DNA from: Welwitschia mirabilis
Lineage: Eukaryota > Gnetophyta > Gnetopsida > Welwitschiales
Assembly: GCA_051453625.1 (NCBI GenBank)
Contig: JBOZIK010000001.1
Coordinates: 191,685,962 to 191,749,961 of the forward strand
DNA length: 64,000 nt
Direction: 5' to 3'
Positions 49,333-61,129 of the stretch are shown here, piece by piece. Every line of letters starts with the position of its first letter. Position 1 is the first letter of the stretch. The notes beneath the pieces are model-generated. The model was not told the origin of the DNA and did no database searches. It worked only from the letters and a program-made list of their open reading frames with translations. A program made the translations under genes and the position numbers.

Positions 49333-49342
49333 AAGGGAGAGA
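49333..49342 (+). other. Element C polypurine tract
   Basis: AAGGGAGAGA directly before the TG that starts the 3' LTR, as required for plus-strand priming. Confidence 0.8.
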
Positions 49343-51450
49343 TGAACAAAGATAATGTCATTAAGTTCAAAATTAAATGAATCATTTACAAAATCTTGAA
49401 TGATATTATTTTACAAATTCTTATTTAATATTTTAAATTATTTAAATACTTGCAAAGAATTTTAAAAAATATTAGAATTAATGCTCCAAGAGCAATGGAT
49501 AATTGGATTATAATATGTATTTTTTAAGAAATTTTTATTATCACATGTAATTAATATTTTGTCTTGCATTTATAAAAACCTCATCATCTTTACTAGATAA
49601 AGTTCATTGTTTTCAATAAGATTGATTTTACAACATATTTATTAAATAATAATATTTAGTAATAACATTTATATTCCAAAAAAGCCAAGAGTATTGATTT
49701 ATGATTTCATGAATGAAAAGGAATTTCATATTTTAAAGATAAGTTAGTCCTATTCGTATGATACTATTTATTTGATAAGTTTATTTAGAAATTTTTCTTA
49801 GAGGTGAAAACATGTCATCTATGTAAGGCTAGCATTTTTGGTATTGGAAGAGTTAGAGAAGTGGTGGATCTACTAGCTTTAGAGAGATTATCATGGTTAA
49901 CATTACTATTATGAAAGTTGAGGTTTACGCAAACATCACATAGGTCCTAAATGAAATTGATCTACTTTATGGATGCTCTAAAAATTTATAAAACTTGTCA
50001 AAAAATGTGCAGAAACTTATTATTACTTAAGAATATATAAATTCATTTAATTATGATGATCTAGTAATAAACACAACTAATAAAAAGCTAAAGAGAAGGT
50101 ATGATAACAAAAAAGGCAAGTCCATCAAATCTGAGTTATAGGCCTTTCTTTCATCTTAAAATTTACACACATAGAAACATCAATAGCAAGATATAGTAGT
50201 CATTACATGACTTAGTGGATATGCCAATGTTCCTATCACATATATATCCATCGTAATTTTTTTTGATAATGTGTCATACCAATATTTTTACATAGAGTGT
50301 CAGGGTGTCGATCCCTTAATCTATTCTTTCTAAATATTAAATAATGCATAAGACATTTACCTATTTCTGTGGACATGATGGATTTTATTACTTTGATGTA
50401 AATTAGCTTTACATTTAATTTGCAGATGTTAACTTCTTTAATTGTAATTGAGCACTCTACAACTTCTTCAGCCCACAAAATAGACATAAGAATTGTGTTC
50501 TAAGTCTTAAAATTGTATATTTTTATAATGTTTCCAAAATAAGGATATCTGTATCATATAATAGATACATTAACATTGATGATGAAGTTATTGGGATGAA
50601 CCCTTAGATGAGACAAGCATTGAATGCTACACATAAGAAAAGAATGATAAAGTTAATGCTAAGCTCAATGCTTTGCTAACTATCCACATTTCTTATGAAG
50701 CAAGACAAAACTAAAGGTTCTCCCTTTTAATTAATAGATCTTTCATGATGTTGTAGCCCCAATATTTAACAAATGAATATTACACCATGGATTCTATATA
50801 ATGATTTATCATGTTTAATACTTCAAAAATATATTTAAGGTAATAGAAAAAAAATAAGATAGATGTGAGAATTACTTCATTTAGGGGATTTCCTTGAGCT
50901 CCATCCTTCTTTTACTCTTGAATCATGAAGAATAAATTTTTTGAAGGGGTCATAGTAATAATGGGGACATTTTTATAATTTGAACTTTTTCTGATATGGA
51001 CATTGCTAATGAAGTTCTTCAGATGATTTGTAGAAATAATTGCTAGGACTACATATGAAGCTAACAGCTATGTAGAACATGGTTTTTGACTATGGTGTGA
51101 TATTATACATTGGTTTTCTTCTAAGGCCTCTCTTCATCCTTATTGTTCCTCATTCTCATGTCCTAAGCATTGATCTCTCCATGCCCAAGTCCTCTTTGTT
51201 ACATGTCTTATTTCTCATCCTAGATAAATTACAGTCCTATGTATCTGCAATGAGAAAGTGGGAGGATCTCTAGTTTAATGCCTCTTAATCTAAAGTATCC
51301 ATTCTTGACTCAAGAGCTCGAAACCTCAAAAAGCTATGATTTAAGAGATTTAAGAATTATATACAAATCTTCCAAACCTATTTCAAATCTCATGAAAATC
51401 AATATTTTTGATGAAGGATCTTAAAGTCTAGTTAGAAATAGGGAACTTCA
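49343..51450 (+). mobile_element. Element C, 3' LTR with internal deletion
   Basis: Begins TGAACAAAGATAATGTC and follows the 5' LTR up to GTCTA (51426-51430, equal to 46621-46625). It then skips about 700 bases and resumes at the terminal GGGAACTTCA (51441-51450; 5' LTR GAGAACTTCA). The junction contains filler DNA. Open frames 50236-50487 (minus) and 51079-51273 (plus) lie within it. Confidence 0.75.
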
Positions 51451-51455
51451 AATGA
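51451..51455 (+). repeat. Target-site duplication of element C (right)
   Basis: AATGA, identical to 44500-44504. Confidence 0.75.
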
Positions 51456-51480
51456 TAGATACAAGCAAAGCCAAATTTCA
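51456..51480 (+). mobile_element. Family A LTR fragment, right end
   Basis: TAGATACAAGCAAAGCC... AATTTCACCA corresponds to the last 25 or so bases of the family A LTR (19386-19410). No primer site follows, so this LTR has lost its internal region. Confidence 0.6.
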
Positions 51481-51699
51481 CCATAAATGTTAACACACTT
51501 TCTAACTAGACTTTCGTTGAACTCTTAGCCAAAAGTTAATAACTAAATAATTATCATGAAAAAATTGTCTAAAGAAAAGTACTCAAATTTAAAAAGTGAT
51601 ATATCTTTTTGAAAAATTTATGACCAATTTATAAAATTAAGAAATTAAAATTAAAAGAAGCTATAGAAAAAATGTCATACCATTGAACCAAAACTAAAC

Positions 51700-52950
51700 T
51701 TTTTCCTCAATATTTTATGATAGAAAATGTTAATATAATTTTAGTACATATTATTTGGAAAAATTTGTCTTAGCATGTCCTTTAATAAAAGAAAAAGATG
51801 TAAACTAATGCAAATAATCTATAACGTAGAAAAGACTATTTGATAAGAGATTACCACCTTTTATTTCATATTGAAAATGCTAAGTAAAAGGTTAATCCAT
51901 TATTCCTCATGGAATAGGGATGAAGTGAAATGAATGATGAAAATGAAACATGATAATATGCAAAAGAACTAAATCATGAAATCCAGGAATCAAAAAGATA
52001 ACTTACTTAAGTCAATGAACTTATTATATTTTTGAAATTTTTAATATATTTTGATATTTAGAAAAGCATAATATTAACTAAATAACTTATGAGAATTCCA
52101 AAATAAGTAGCAAATCTTAAGTGTAAAAGTTAAAGAGAATAAAAATAAGAAGGTTTTTGATTTTCACTTTTTTTCATTCCATTAGTTTCATTTTTTATAA
52201 ACATCTATGCCCTTTTTTAAAAATAAATTTGACCACATTGAGCATCTAGTATTATGACATTTTATTTCAATGGATTTAAGCATATTATTTTATGAAGAAA
52301 TCTCTACTACATTATTAATAAACATCTATAGCCCTGTTGCAGTTGATTATGTTATATCATTAGATCTACATTGTTAGCAAGCTTTTATAGCCCCAATACA
52401 ATTAACTAAACCCAATTAAGTAATAAATAAATTATGCCTTTAGAGAAGAGATAATATATTTTTCTCTTTATTCTTATTCTCATATTTATTTTTTATGTAC
52501 ATAAGAGAAATCATTGACTCATTATCCTAGTTAAGAAATATCTTATTCCCATTGTTGAGATGCATATCATGTGTCTTGCTTTAATTAATGATCTTTAATG
52601 ATAATGTATAGTGTTAATTATCTAATATACACAAACACTAGAATAGGGAATCAATTCAATATCATAGTCTAGACAGAAATTCTAAAGTACATCTAAAAAG
52701 TTACTTCATTTACAAAAGTCATTAAAACTATTCTCTATTCAATTTTAAAATAATATATAAATGATAATGCAGTCTTAAATGCAATGCAAGAATGAAATGT
52801 AGTCTTAAGTATAATTTACTAATCAAGTTAACTAATTTATTGTTACCTAGATTTACACTTATAACCTGTATCAAATACAAGTTAATGTTTGTTTAATTGA
52901 ATATAAAGAGGATAAGTGTTGCGATGCCAATTTGTAGGAATTTGATGGTG
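51700..52950 (-). repeat. Family A unit spacer fragment
   Basis: In reverse it aligns with about 26500-27300. The marker is GGGTTTAGTTAATTG, then GGGGCTAT (52390-52420), against GGTTTAGTTAACTAC, AGGGCTAT at 26641-26672, with patchy similarity on both sides. Non-coding. Limits are approximate. Confidence 0.45.
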
Positions 52951-53047
52951 TAATTGGAGTACTTTTGCAAGACATTTATACAGGTTTAGATGCAATTCTG
53001 CTAATTATGGAGAGATGATAAGATGATCATGAAAACATATAATTCTT

Positions 53048-53147
53048 NNNNNNNNNNNNNNNNNNNNNNNNNNNNNNNNNNNNNNNNNNNNNNNNNNNNN
53101 NNNNNNNNNNNNNNNNNNNNNNNNNNNNNNNNNNNNNNNNNNNNNNN
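53048..53147. other. Assembly gap (100 N)
   Basis: Run of N. The flanks show no similarity that would tell what is missing. Confidence 0.99.
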
Positions 53148-53731
53148 TTTACTTTATTATTTACTTTCAGTTAGTAAAAGATAAAAGACCAAAAACTACC
53201 TTTGAAAATCAATTCTTTAACTCTAAACCTAGTGCCTTCGTTGGGATTATAACATTCGAGTGAACTCCTATCTATATTGGTATGTGTCTTTTTGCAAGTT
53301 ATATCATTTACAGGTTTACCTAAAAGAGCTTCAAGATTGCATAAATTCGCACCGCAAAAATAAGACAAAAATTGATAAAAATAAAATAATATTTTATTGA
53401 TCAAGATGCTTCTCACATTAGCTGAAAAGTAGTTGCATTTCAATAAAGGATACATAACCAAATACCAATGTAGACTCCTCTCTTAAGCTAGATTAATTCC
53501 TTAATTAAATTTTAAATACCATAAGAATAAATGATGCATGAAAGATGAAAAATATGGAATTTAAGAGGGGTATTATAGTTTTGGATTGATGGTTTAGGTA
53601 ACCAAGGAGTAGTAATGAACTAAAAGTAATCATATCATTGATTTTTTATGGATGACATCTATTTTACAATTATTAAAGCTATCATTTGATTAGCTTTCAT
53701 CTAAACATCTGGGTGGATAATATAAAATCTC
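53148..53731. other. Unassigned sequence with one 96-codon open frame
   Basis: A minus-strand open frame (53171-53461) contains FCGANLCNLEALLGKPVND and TNIDRSSLECYNP. It is less biased in composition than its surroundings, but I recognise no family and see no splice sites or neighbours that make it convincing. The rest of the stretch shows nothing. Confidence 0.25.
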
Positions 53732-53880
53732 CTTCTTGGTGTAATGTGTTTTTTGGTATGACATCTGAGTGTAACATCTCTTCTTAGTATAATGTCTTCT
53801 TTCATGTATCTTCTTAATGTAATGTCTTCTTAGTGTAATGTCTTTTTTGTATAACATCTTCTTAGTGTAATGTCTAAGTG
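53732..53880. repeat. Minisatellite of 16-20 base units
   Basis: About eight degenerate units around TCTTCTTAGTGTAATG. A minus-strand open frame (53690-53887) is only the translation of this repeat (repeated RRHYTKK). Confidence 0.85.
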
Positions 53881-56800
53881 TCATCAACTAGGTATCATCT
53901 TGAATGTAAATCCTGATGTCATTTAGATGACCAATTAAACAATAGCTTTAATAACTACTACTTAACTTGCTATAGTAGCCCTACTACATTAACTCTGGTG
54001 TAGTAAGTTATTATAATAATGCATTTTTCTCATCCAAATCATCTTTAGTCATCATCTCTTAGTTCAAGTTTGACTTCTTAGGTTCCAAAGCATAAAAAAT
54101 AACTCCAAAAGCATTCAAACTGATCATATCGATCCGTATTTTATTGATAGATAAAATATCTTAATAGCATTAGATTCCATTATTGTATCCTCATCTAGAT
54201 GTTAGAACTCTATCATAAGAACCTTGAATAAAATATGTCTTAAAATTCATCTATAAATAATCAAAGATATTAGAAAACTACTTTTTCTTGCTCTTCATAA
54301 TGGCTACTATACTTTTATTCTTAATTAATCAAAAACCTATTTAAATAGACTTAAAAAATGCTCTAAACATTATGTTAGATATAGCTAATTTGGCTTATAA
54401 CATAGCCCTTTACTAAGAATTCGTTAGTTCCTAATAAAAAAAGAAGAAAATAATAGAACCAAGCCAGATTAAGAATGAATGAAAAATAACATTTCTGTAG
54501 AAAGGATCTTATGTTGTTAAACAAAAATTATATATTAAAAAAATATTTCAGTTAAGCATCATGATAAAGATATGCATTAAATTCAAAACCATGATTTTAG
54601 TTCTATGCAAAACATAGTTTTAATAAATAAATTCATTTCAATTAAAGCCAATCCTTTAATAATTCCAAAGATTCCACCCCTATGAGGTAGATGTACTCAT
54701 TCTGAATTTTAAGTAAAATTACATGTAATGATTAGAAGGAACAAGATCAAATTTTCTAGAGATATAAAATAAAACATAAAATCCATAAAATAAGAAATAA
54801 AAAGACAATAAACCAAAGCAAGCTTGATAATTATTACTTTAATTCTAAATCAGAGCTTCTCAAAACTTGATACTTTATTTGAAAGAATAAGAAATGCAAA
54901 TATTTTTTAAAATATAAATTTATTACTCTAATACTTTAGTCTTATGTTGAATAGAAAAATTATGATTAATAAGATTGAAATTATCTAACTTAATGAATAA
55001 ATATTTAAACATTTCATTAAAACATATTCTACTTAAAATTAATCTTTTATTAATAGTCTCTCATTTTCAATTTAAAATACATGATTTCCAATTAGCAAAA
55101 TGTCATAGTTTTGTTTGAATATCATGGATGAAAATGATAATTTTCTAATTAAAATTGACTTATCATAGCTACAATCTCAAGCATTAACTTAATAGATGGC
55201 TGCAAACTAATAATACTTGATAATGTAATAATCATAACATCCTTCAAGGTGTACCTTATTTTATCTTATGTTCATTTCTTTATAGAGTACATATTTCTAA
55301 ATCATTAACCTTGATTTATCACAAATAGTAGCATCCATTAGATAGAACATAAGCCATTAAGCAATTTTTCCCCTACTGTGGTAATCCCTGAGATAGATTA
55401 AGAATAATTATCAAAAGTAATTTCATAATATAAATTGATATTTTATTTTTCTTTTTTTTTTACTTTTTTTCCTTTATTTTTTTTCACAAATATGAAAAGA
55501 CACTTATGCATTGTGAACATACTAATAACTTACAACCTTAATAAAAATGAAATTGATGAAAACACAAGGCATATAATATGAACAAGTTAACTAAGAACAT
55601 TTCCATCTTGTAGAATGAGAGTTCATAGGCATTTGAATGTCTTCCAATTGGATGAAACCAAATTGATCATTCATAAATTGTAAAAACTTACAATGATTAA
55701 ACATACTACATGATAAAAAATAGAAGTAAAATTAAGTTAATAAATTATAAAAGGGAAACTATGTGAATAATTACATTTACATGAGGGTAAGTGGTGGACA
55801 TCTCCTCAAGACAAGGAGCTCTAGTAAATCAATTATTGCAAGTATAATGTAGTCCTTTGCTTTGAATTTATCCCTATATAAAAAAGATAGACATTCCTAC
55901 ATAGTTATTTCATTATACATTTTTAAAAAATTAAGACTAAACAATATTGAAACCAATTGATAAGGCATGAAAGGTATATGATCATTTTTAAGTAAACTCA
56001 ACTAGTGAAAATAATAATATAATAATATCTTAATAATATAAATTTTATAACTTAAATAAGAGATGAAAAATTAATAAATTTTGTTAAAAAATATATCTTA
56101 CTAGATTGATACAAAGTGTGATTATTATTGCATGATTCATTAATGATAATACTCAAAGAATAGATTTAATAAATATTAGGAGGGTTCTTAGGATGATTGA
56201 TTAGGGCATGTTTAGCAAGTATAAGAAGCTTCATAAGATTCAATTCAAATCATGGATTTAAATAAAAAATATAAGTCTTTTCCCAATTTAATATTCCAAT
56301 AAATCACAAATCATATATTTTAGAAATAGGAGGTACTATACGATTGACAGTATAAAAAAGGATGGTATTTTGATTTTCACTAGAAAGAATGAGTGGAAGA
56401 GATAAAGAAATATTTTTAATAGGATTAGATTTTTTAAGATTGATTACTTTATGGGATTTAAGAAGTTTATCCTCTATTCGATTTTGTTAAAACCCTATAG
56501 CTTCTTCCTTATCCTCCTTCTCCTCATTATTTTAATTATCAGTTTATTGCATATCATTACTTTCCAAATTATTATATTTATCGAAAATCTTATAAAATGA
56601 AATGTTATTACGATGTTTATAATTAATTGGAAAATTTTTAAATTTTTCTAGAATTAGTTCTTTTCTTTCACATTGATATTCCAAAAGTAAGTAAATATTG
56701 GATTATAACCTAATATCTTTAAATCATCATCTAAGGAATTATCATCCTTATCATTCTTGTTTAATTGATGAGTTGCAACTTTATTATTCTTAATTTTGAT

Positions 56801-58375
56801 TTTTACTATTAAACATTGGTTATGTAAAATTGTATCATAAAAATTAAAGTTGCTACTATATGCAAAAATGTTTATATTGTCATCATCATTATCAATATAA
56901 TAGATAGTAGACATAATGGTGTAGACTTAGGAATATTATATTATAAGATATTCCCAAGACCTTTCATTTCCTAACATTATTTGTTAAAGTATGCTCATAA
57001 GATTCTTATTCTCCATATTCTTATTGATGGGATCTTACATTCTTTTACGTTATTCTATAAATTATAAAGTATGTCATGTTTGTTACTTTAAATGCTAAAA
57101 GAACTTAATGGGCTATTGCAGTGTGTATTTGTGCAAATGTTATGTCCTTAAGAAAATATTGAAATTACAAAAATGCTTATTACACAATATGACACACTAA
57201 TATAGATGGAAATGATCGAAATGCCATAATTCCATCAAAGGCATAGCTGAGAATAAAAAGAATTAATTTCAAATGAAATATTAATGTACTTCATAAGTGG
57301 AAGAAAATAACAATGCAAAGTAAACAAGGCAAGCAAACACACTTATCCAAATGAGATGTAAAACTAATCTAAATGCAACATCTATTTGATTTTCAAATCA
57401 ATCTATCATGGAGACCAGAACTGTATAATCTAGATCAATCAAGGAAATTCATTACTAGACCAAAACCAACCTAAGCTATTAGGTGCATCAAATAGAATAT
57501 GAAAAGAATGTATGTTAATATAGAAAATGAAATGCAATGCACCTCAACTACTAGTATCAACCTTAATAAATGTTTCCTTCATGATCTATATCATAGATGA
57601 AGCTATCATAAAATCATAAGTAACATAAATCATAAGAGAGATGTACATAATAAAAGATATAAAAAGAAAAATAGAGTTTTGACTATATTTAAATCAACAT
57701 CCATGTTATAGAGTAGAAACACCTCAATAGAGGATATACAACCCAAGACAAAGGAATACATCTCTCTATAATAACAATGGATGGATATCATACCCTTTAA
57801 TCTTCTATCATGAAATATTTAATGTCAAATAAGATAAAGTTAGAATCAAGGACAAAGGAGGTATTTATTACAAACAAAGGCTTTAAAAATAGGAAATACT
57901 AATAGACATGGTAAAACACTAATGACTACACAAGAAGGTATTTCACACATGGTAAAAGTTTGATGAAATTTTTGATTAATTATTTTTAGGTTTTGTTTTG
58001 TTGGTCATCCAAACATTATAAGAAATCATGTCACATCATAGAGGACCAACATCAGCTACCGGTTTAATCTAGTAAGCATCCTAGTTAGCATAAGTTCTAC
58101 TATCATTCATACTATCATCTAGACAATAAAATGAATAATGGATTTTGTAAAGATGTTTTTTGTATTAGATCAACCACTTTGATTATAAGATTTCTACATT
58201 AGATAGAAGTATTGCAATTTGCCTTAAATGCTATTAAATGTAATGAAGATTGCATGTTTTCATGATATTTAACTTAGCTCTTTGAGATCATCAATACTCA
58301 GCATAAACCTATCTAATGTCCTACAAGCTACTCAAAATACCCTATTAAATACATACAATTTGGTAGCACAACATA
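53881..58375. other. AT-rich stretch with a possible LTR border
   Basis: No gene recognised. At 54402-54413 the minus strand has AGTAAAGGGCTATGTTATAAG. It resembles the purine tract plus TGTT start at 58373-58384, so an LTR of the family D kind may run leftward from 54402 and another from 58373. A minus-strand open frame at 56654-56914 (86 codons, Asp/Asn-rich) has no family I know. T-rich tracts lie at 55440-55490. Confidence 0.35.
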
Positions 58376-58384
58376 GCCCTCCAC
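58376..58384 (-). other. Candidate polypurine tract of family D
   Basis: Minus strand GTGGAGGGC followed by TATGTTGTGC. It lies downstream of the gag-like pseudogene, where a polypurine tract and 3' LTR start would be expected. Confidence 0.35.
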
Positions 58385-58840
58385 TTAATCTTGTTAGTCC
58401 CTAATAAAACTAGGTAGATAATCATAATTGCAAGTCAACTTAACTATTAATAACAAAAACTAAGGCATTGAAAAATAATCTCAAAAAGAATTTTAGAAAT
58501 CTCAGAGATGGAGACTAAATTATCAAATATAGATAACTAAATGTTTTACCTATGTAGTGCACTAATCATACTATTATCTAGGTCGTCATGTGGACGATAT
58601 GGAGGATAATAAGCTAAAGATGTTCTTGAAAAATAGAAACCTACAATAAAAATTTTAAAAAAGATAATCATTAAATATGTTAATAATTAATAGTTCTCTA
58701 CTGAAATGTATATTAGATAAAGAAAATGATTGTAATAATATAAACAATTCTTATTGTGAAGTATAAAAATGGTATGAAAAGAAAGATATACATGAAATCT
58801 AATAATAGTAATGTACACCATGCTGATACTCAAAATAAAA

Positions 58841-58871
<31 letters not shown>
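58841..58871. repeat. (TG)n(TA)n microsatellite
   Basis: Four TG followed by about eleven TA dinucleotides, uninterrupted. Confidence 0.97.
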
Positions 58872-58934
58872 CATGAGTTTTTAGAACAATATATATGGAG
58901 GGAAAGATACAAAATATAACATAAATAAATCACT

Positions 58935-60210
58935 TCCTTCGTCATCTTATGATAAACTCTGAATGAGCAATAAGCTCAAGTTCAGGAGGAGAAGAGAAAG
59001 AATGCTCAGGGTCTATAGAGAAATGAAGGTCCAATGATATTGAGATAGAGCATACTCTCTCATCTCCTTGTACTTAAACTGCCTCTCAGAGATTGACTGT
59101 TACACTCTGCTCAATAGATAGGATGTGCTGACATACATCCACTAGCTGTTCCTTAGAGTGCTGTACTCTCCTCTTAACTATTTGGATCCTCTACTAAATT
59201 ATTTGAATCCTTTGTTTAAGTATCAATATACATTAATCAATAAAAGCTCTAATGATCTTAGTGATCTCTGTCAAAAGGACCTGAATCTACTCTAGTGAAG
59301 TATCAACCATAGGTCTCTAAATCTGAGGTCACTCTGCCTCTTCTAGTACCTATATGCCCATGTCTTGTAAGTAGCAAGTTGAAGTTTGTATGTGTATAAG
59401 TCACTACTCATCCATGGGCTCTAGTATTCCAAATCATCTAAACATGGCTGAGAGAAGGCATGGATATCCCAAAATCTACAATTGTCGTGTTTCTACCATA
59501 AACCTGAGTCTCCTCCATATAAACATGGGTAAGTTCATCTGCTCACCCTAGTTGAATGCTGTAAAAATCTATAAATGAGCTAACATGGCATAAATATTAT
59601 GAAAAGATGGACTGTTATTTTTGTGAATCAACCCTTGTGTAAAATTTGATAAGTGGAAGTCAATTGTGTTATATCTAAAGTTAAGTTTGCTCATATATCT
59701 AATTTCATACCAATGTATGGCACTCTTATGTCCTGCTAACAGAATGTATATAAACACTTCTAATACCATCAAGATCTATTACTATCATAATGTGGTTTGG
59801 AAGGACTATAATCTTATGATGTCAAATCCTGACTACAATCATATCTACCAAGTGTCCATGAGAATCGAGACATTGCTCTATGTGTATGGTATCATAGAAC
59901 TCTTTAGTCTCTGATATGTAATATACCTTATGTACATCTAGAATCCATTTGAGCTATAAATCTGTGAGATGCTGATCTATTGTTAACTCTAATCGGCTTA
60001 TAAAGTCCCTAAAATATTTCTCAATAGAAATGGCAATAATTTAAATAGTAAGAGACCTCACATGTCAAGGTGGGAGATGCACCAACTCTACATGCTCTAC
60101 CTCTAGTAATACTAGTAAGCCTACCTCATACTCAATATCTTTGTCCTCAGCCTTAGCCTATCTAGCTCTATGCGTGCATAGCCTACTAAATCATAAATAT
60201 GCAATAAGTC
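58935..60210 (-). pseudogene. Plant-transposon-type gag-like gene, family D copy 1
   Basis: Minus strand. Blocks from N to C: EYEVGLLVLLEVEHVELVHL, KYFRDFISRLELTIDQHL, HKVYYISETKEFYDTIHIEQ, the open piece 59569-59772 (VFIYILLAGHKSAIHWYEIR... YAMLAHL), then FRWFGILEPMDE. A coiled-coil tail with KQRIQII, RIQIVKRRVQHSKEQLVDV follows (about 59220-59100), and the frame ends near 58935 after ELELIAHSEFIIR. This is the build of the putative plant transposon protein/gag-like family: helical core, 'hixxxxxxxx' hydrophobic block, C-terminal coiled coil. Interruptions are almost all TAG where glutamine fits. A second copy lies at 61130-62240. Confidence 0.55.
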
Positions 60211-60372
60211 ACACGAGATGTGGTGAACATAGTTAAAATATGTTGCGTGGATGCTCAAAAAGTCTCCAAAAATCAATAAAAAATGTGTAAAAATTATAAA
60301 AATATCTCTTTACCCCTCTCAAAAGTGTTAATATGTCTCATATTTTTTAGTTATGTGGAGAAAAAAGTGAAA

Positions 60373-60404
60373 CACGTGAAAAGTGTATTTTAGGTGGGCC
60401 CCAC
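60373..60404. promoter_or_regulatory. G-box and TCP-type site upstream of family D copy 1
   Basis: CACGTG (60373-60378, the G-box bound by bZIP and bHLH factors) lies 15 bases from GTGGGCCCCAC (60394-60404, an exact match to the TCP consensus GTGGGNCCCAC). Both are in the leader/promoter region of the minus-strand gag-like gene. In copy 2 the same places read CATGAG and GTGGGCCCTAC (62449-62459). Confidence 0.5.
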
Positions 60405-60506
60405 ATAAGGTAAAAAGTTAAAGTGCTCAAATGAAAAATCTAATTCACTATAAATGTAGAACATGTTGTACTGACTAATTTACCCTATAGGACCACTATG
60501 CTTTGA

Positions 60507-60606
60507 NNNNNNNNNNNNNNNNNNNNNNNNNNNNNNNNNNNNNNNNNNNNNNNNNNNNNNNNNNNNNNNNNNNNNNNNNNNNNNNNNNNNNNNNNNNNNN
60601 NNNNNN
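60507..60606. other. Assembly gap (100 N)
   Basis: Left flank ends at the equivalent of 62560 and right flank starts at the equivalent of 58398, so the gap falls at the border between the two family D copies. Confidence 0.99.
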
Positions 60607-61129
60607 GTTAGTCCCTAACAAAACTAGTTGAACAACCATAATTGTGAGTAAAATTGAAAGATAAATCAACTATGGAACTAAAAAATATAATCAAAAATAA
60701 TATAGAAATTTAGAATGTAGAATAAAGATGTCAAAAATAGATAACTAAACATTTTACCTATGTGAATTCAGTGGCCATACTATCATCCTGGTCATCATTT
60801 AGACAATAAAGGAAATAATAGGCTCAAAAAATATTCTTGAAAAATAGAATTCTATAATTTTTTTTTAAAAAGACAAACATTAAAACATAATTAAATTAAT
60901 AGTCCCTCACTTAAATGTGTAGCATGTCATGAAAAATAATCATGTGTAACATAAATGAAATGTCTCAATAGTAAGTAAATGATGCACATAGTATCTCAAA
61001 ATAAAAGTAAACATAATAATAATACTTAAAAAATGATGTTTATATAAAATTAAGAGTTTTTAAGTAAAATCAATAAAAAGAATATACATAATTTAATATA
61101 ATAAATCCCTCCCCTAGTCATGTAAAAAT

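Larger units (their letters stand above)
51423..51514. repeat. 16-bp perfect inverted repeat with 60-base loop
   Basis: AAAGTCTAGTTAGAAA (51423-51438) and its exact reverse complement (51499-51514). One arm is in the deleted 3' LTR of element C and the other in the flank beyond the family A fragment. Confidence 0.9.

Noticed and set aside
53171-53461. 96-codon minus-strand open frame as a host exon
   Set aside because: No family recognised, no splice-site pattern and no neighbouring exons. Kept only as an unassigned note.
53690-53887. Open frame rich in RRHYTKK
   Set aside because: It is the translation of a minisatellite.
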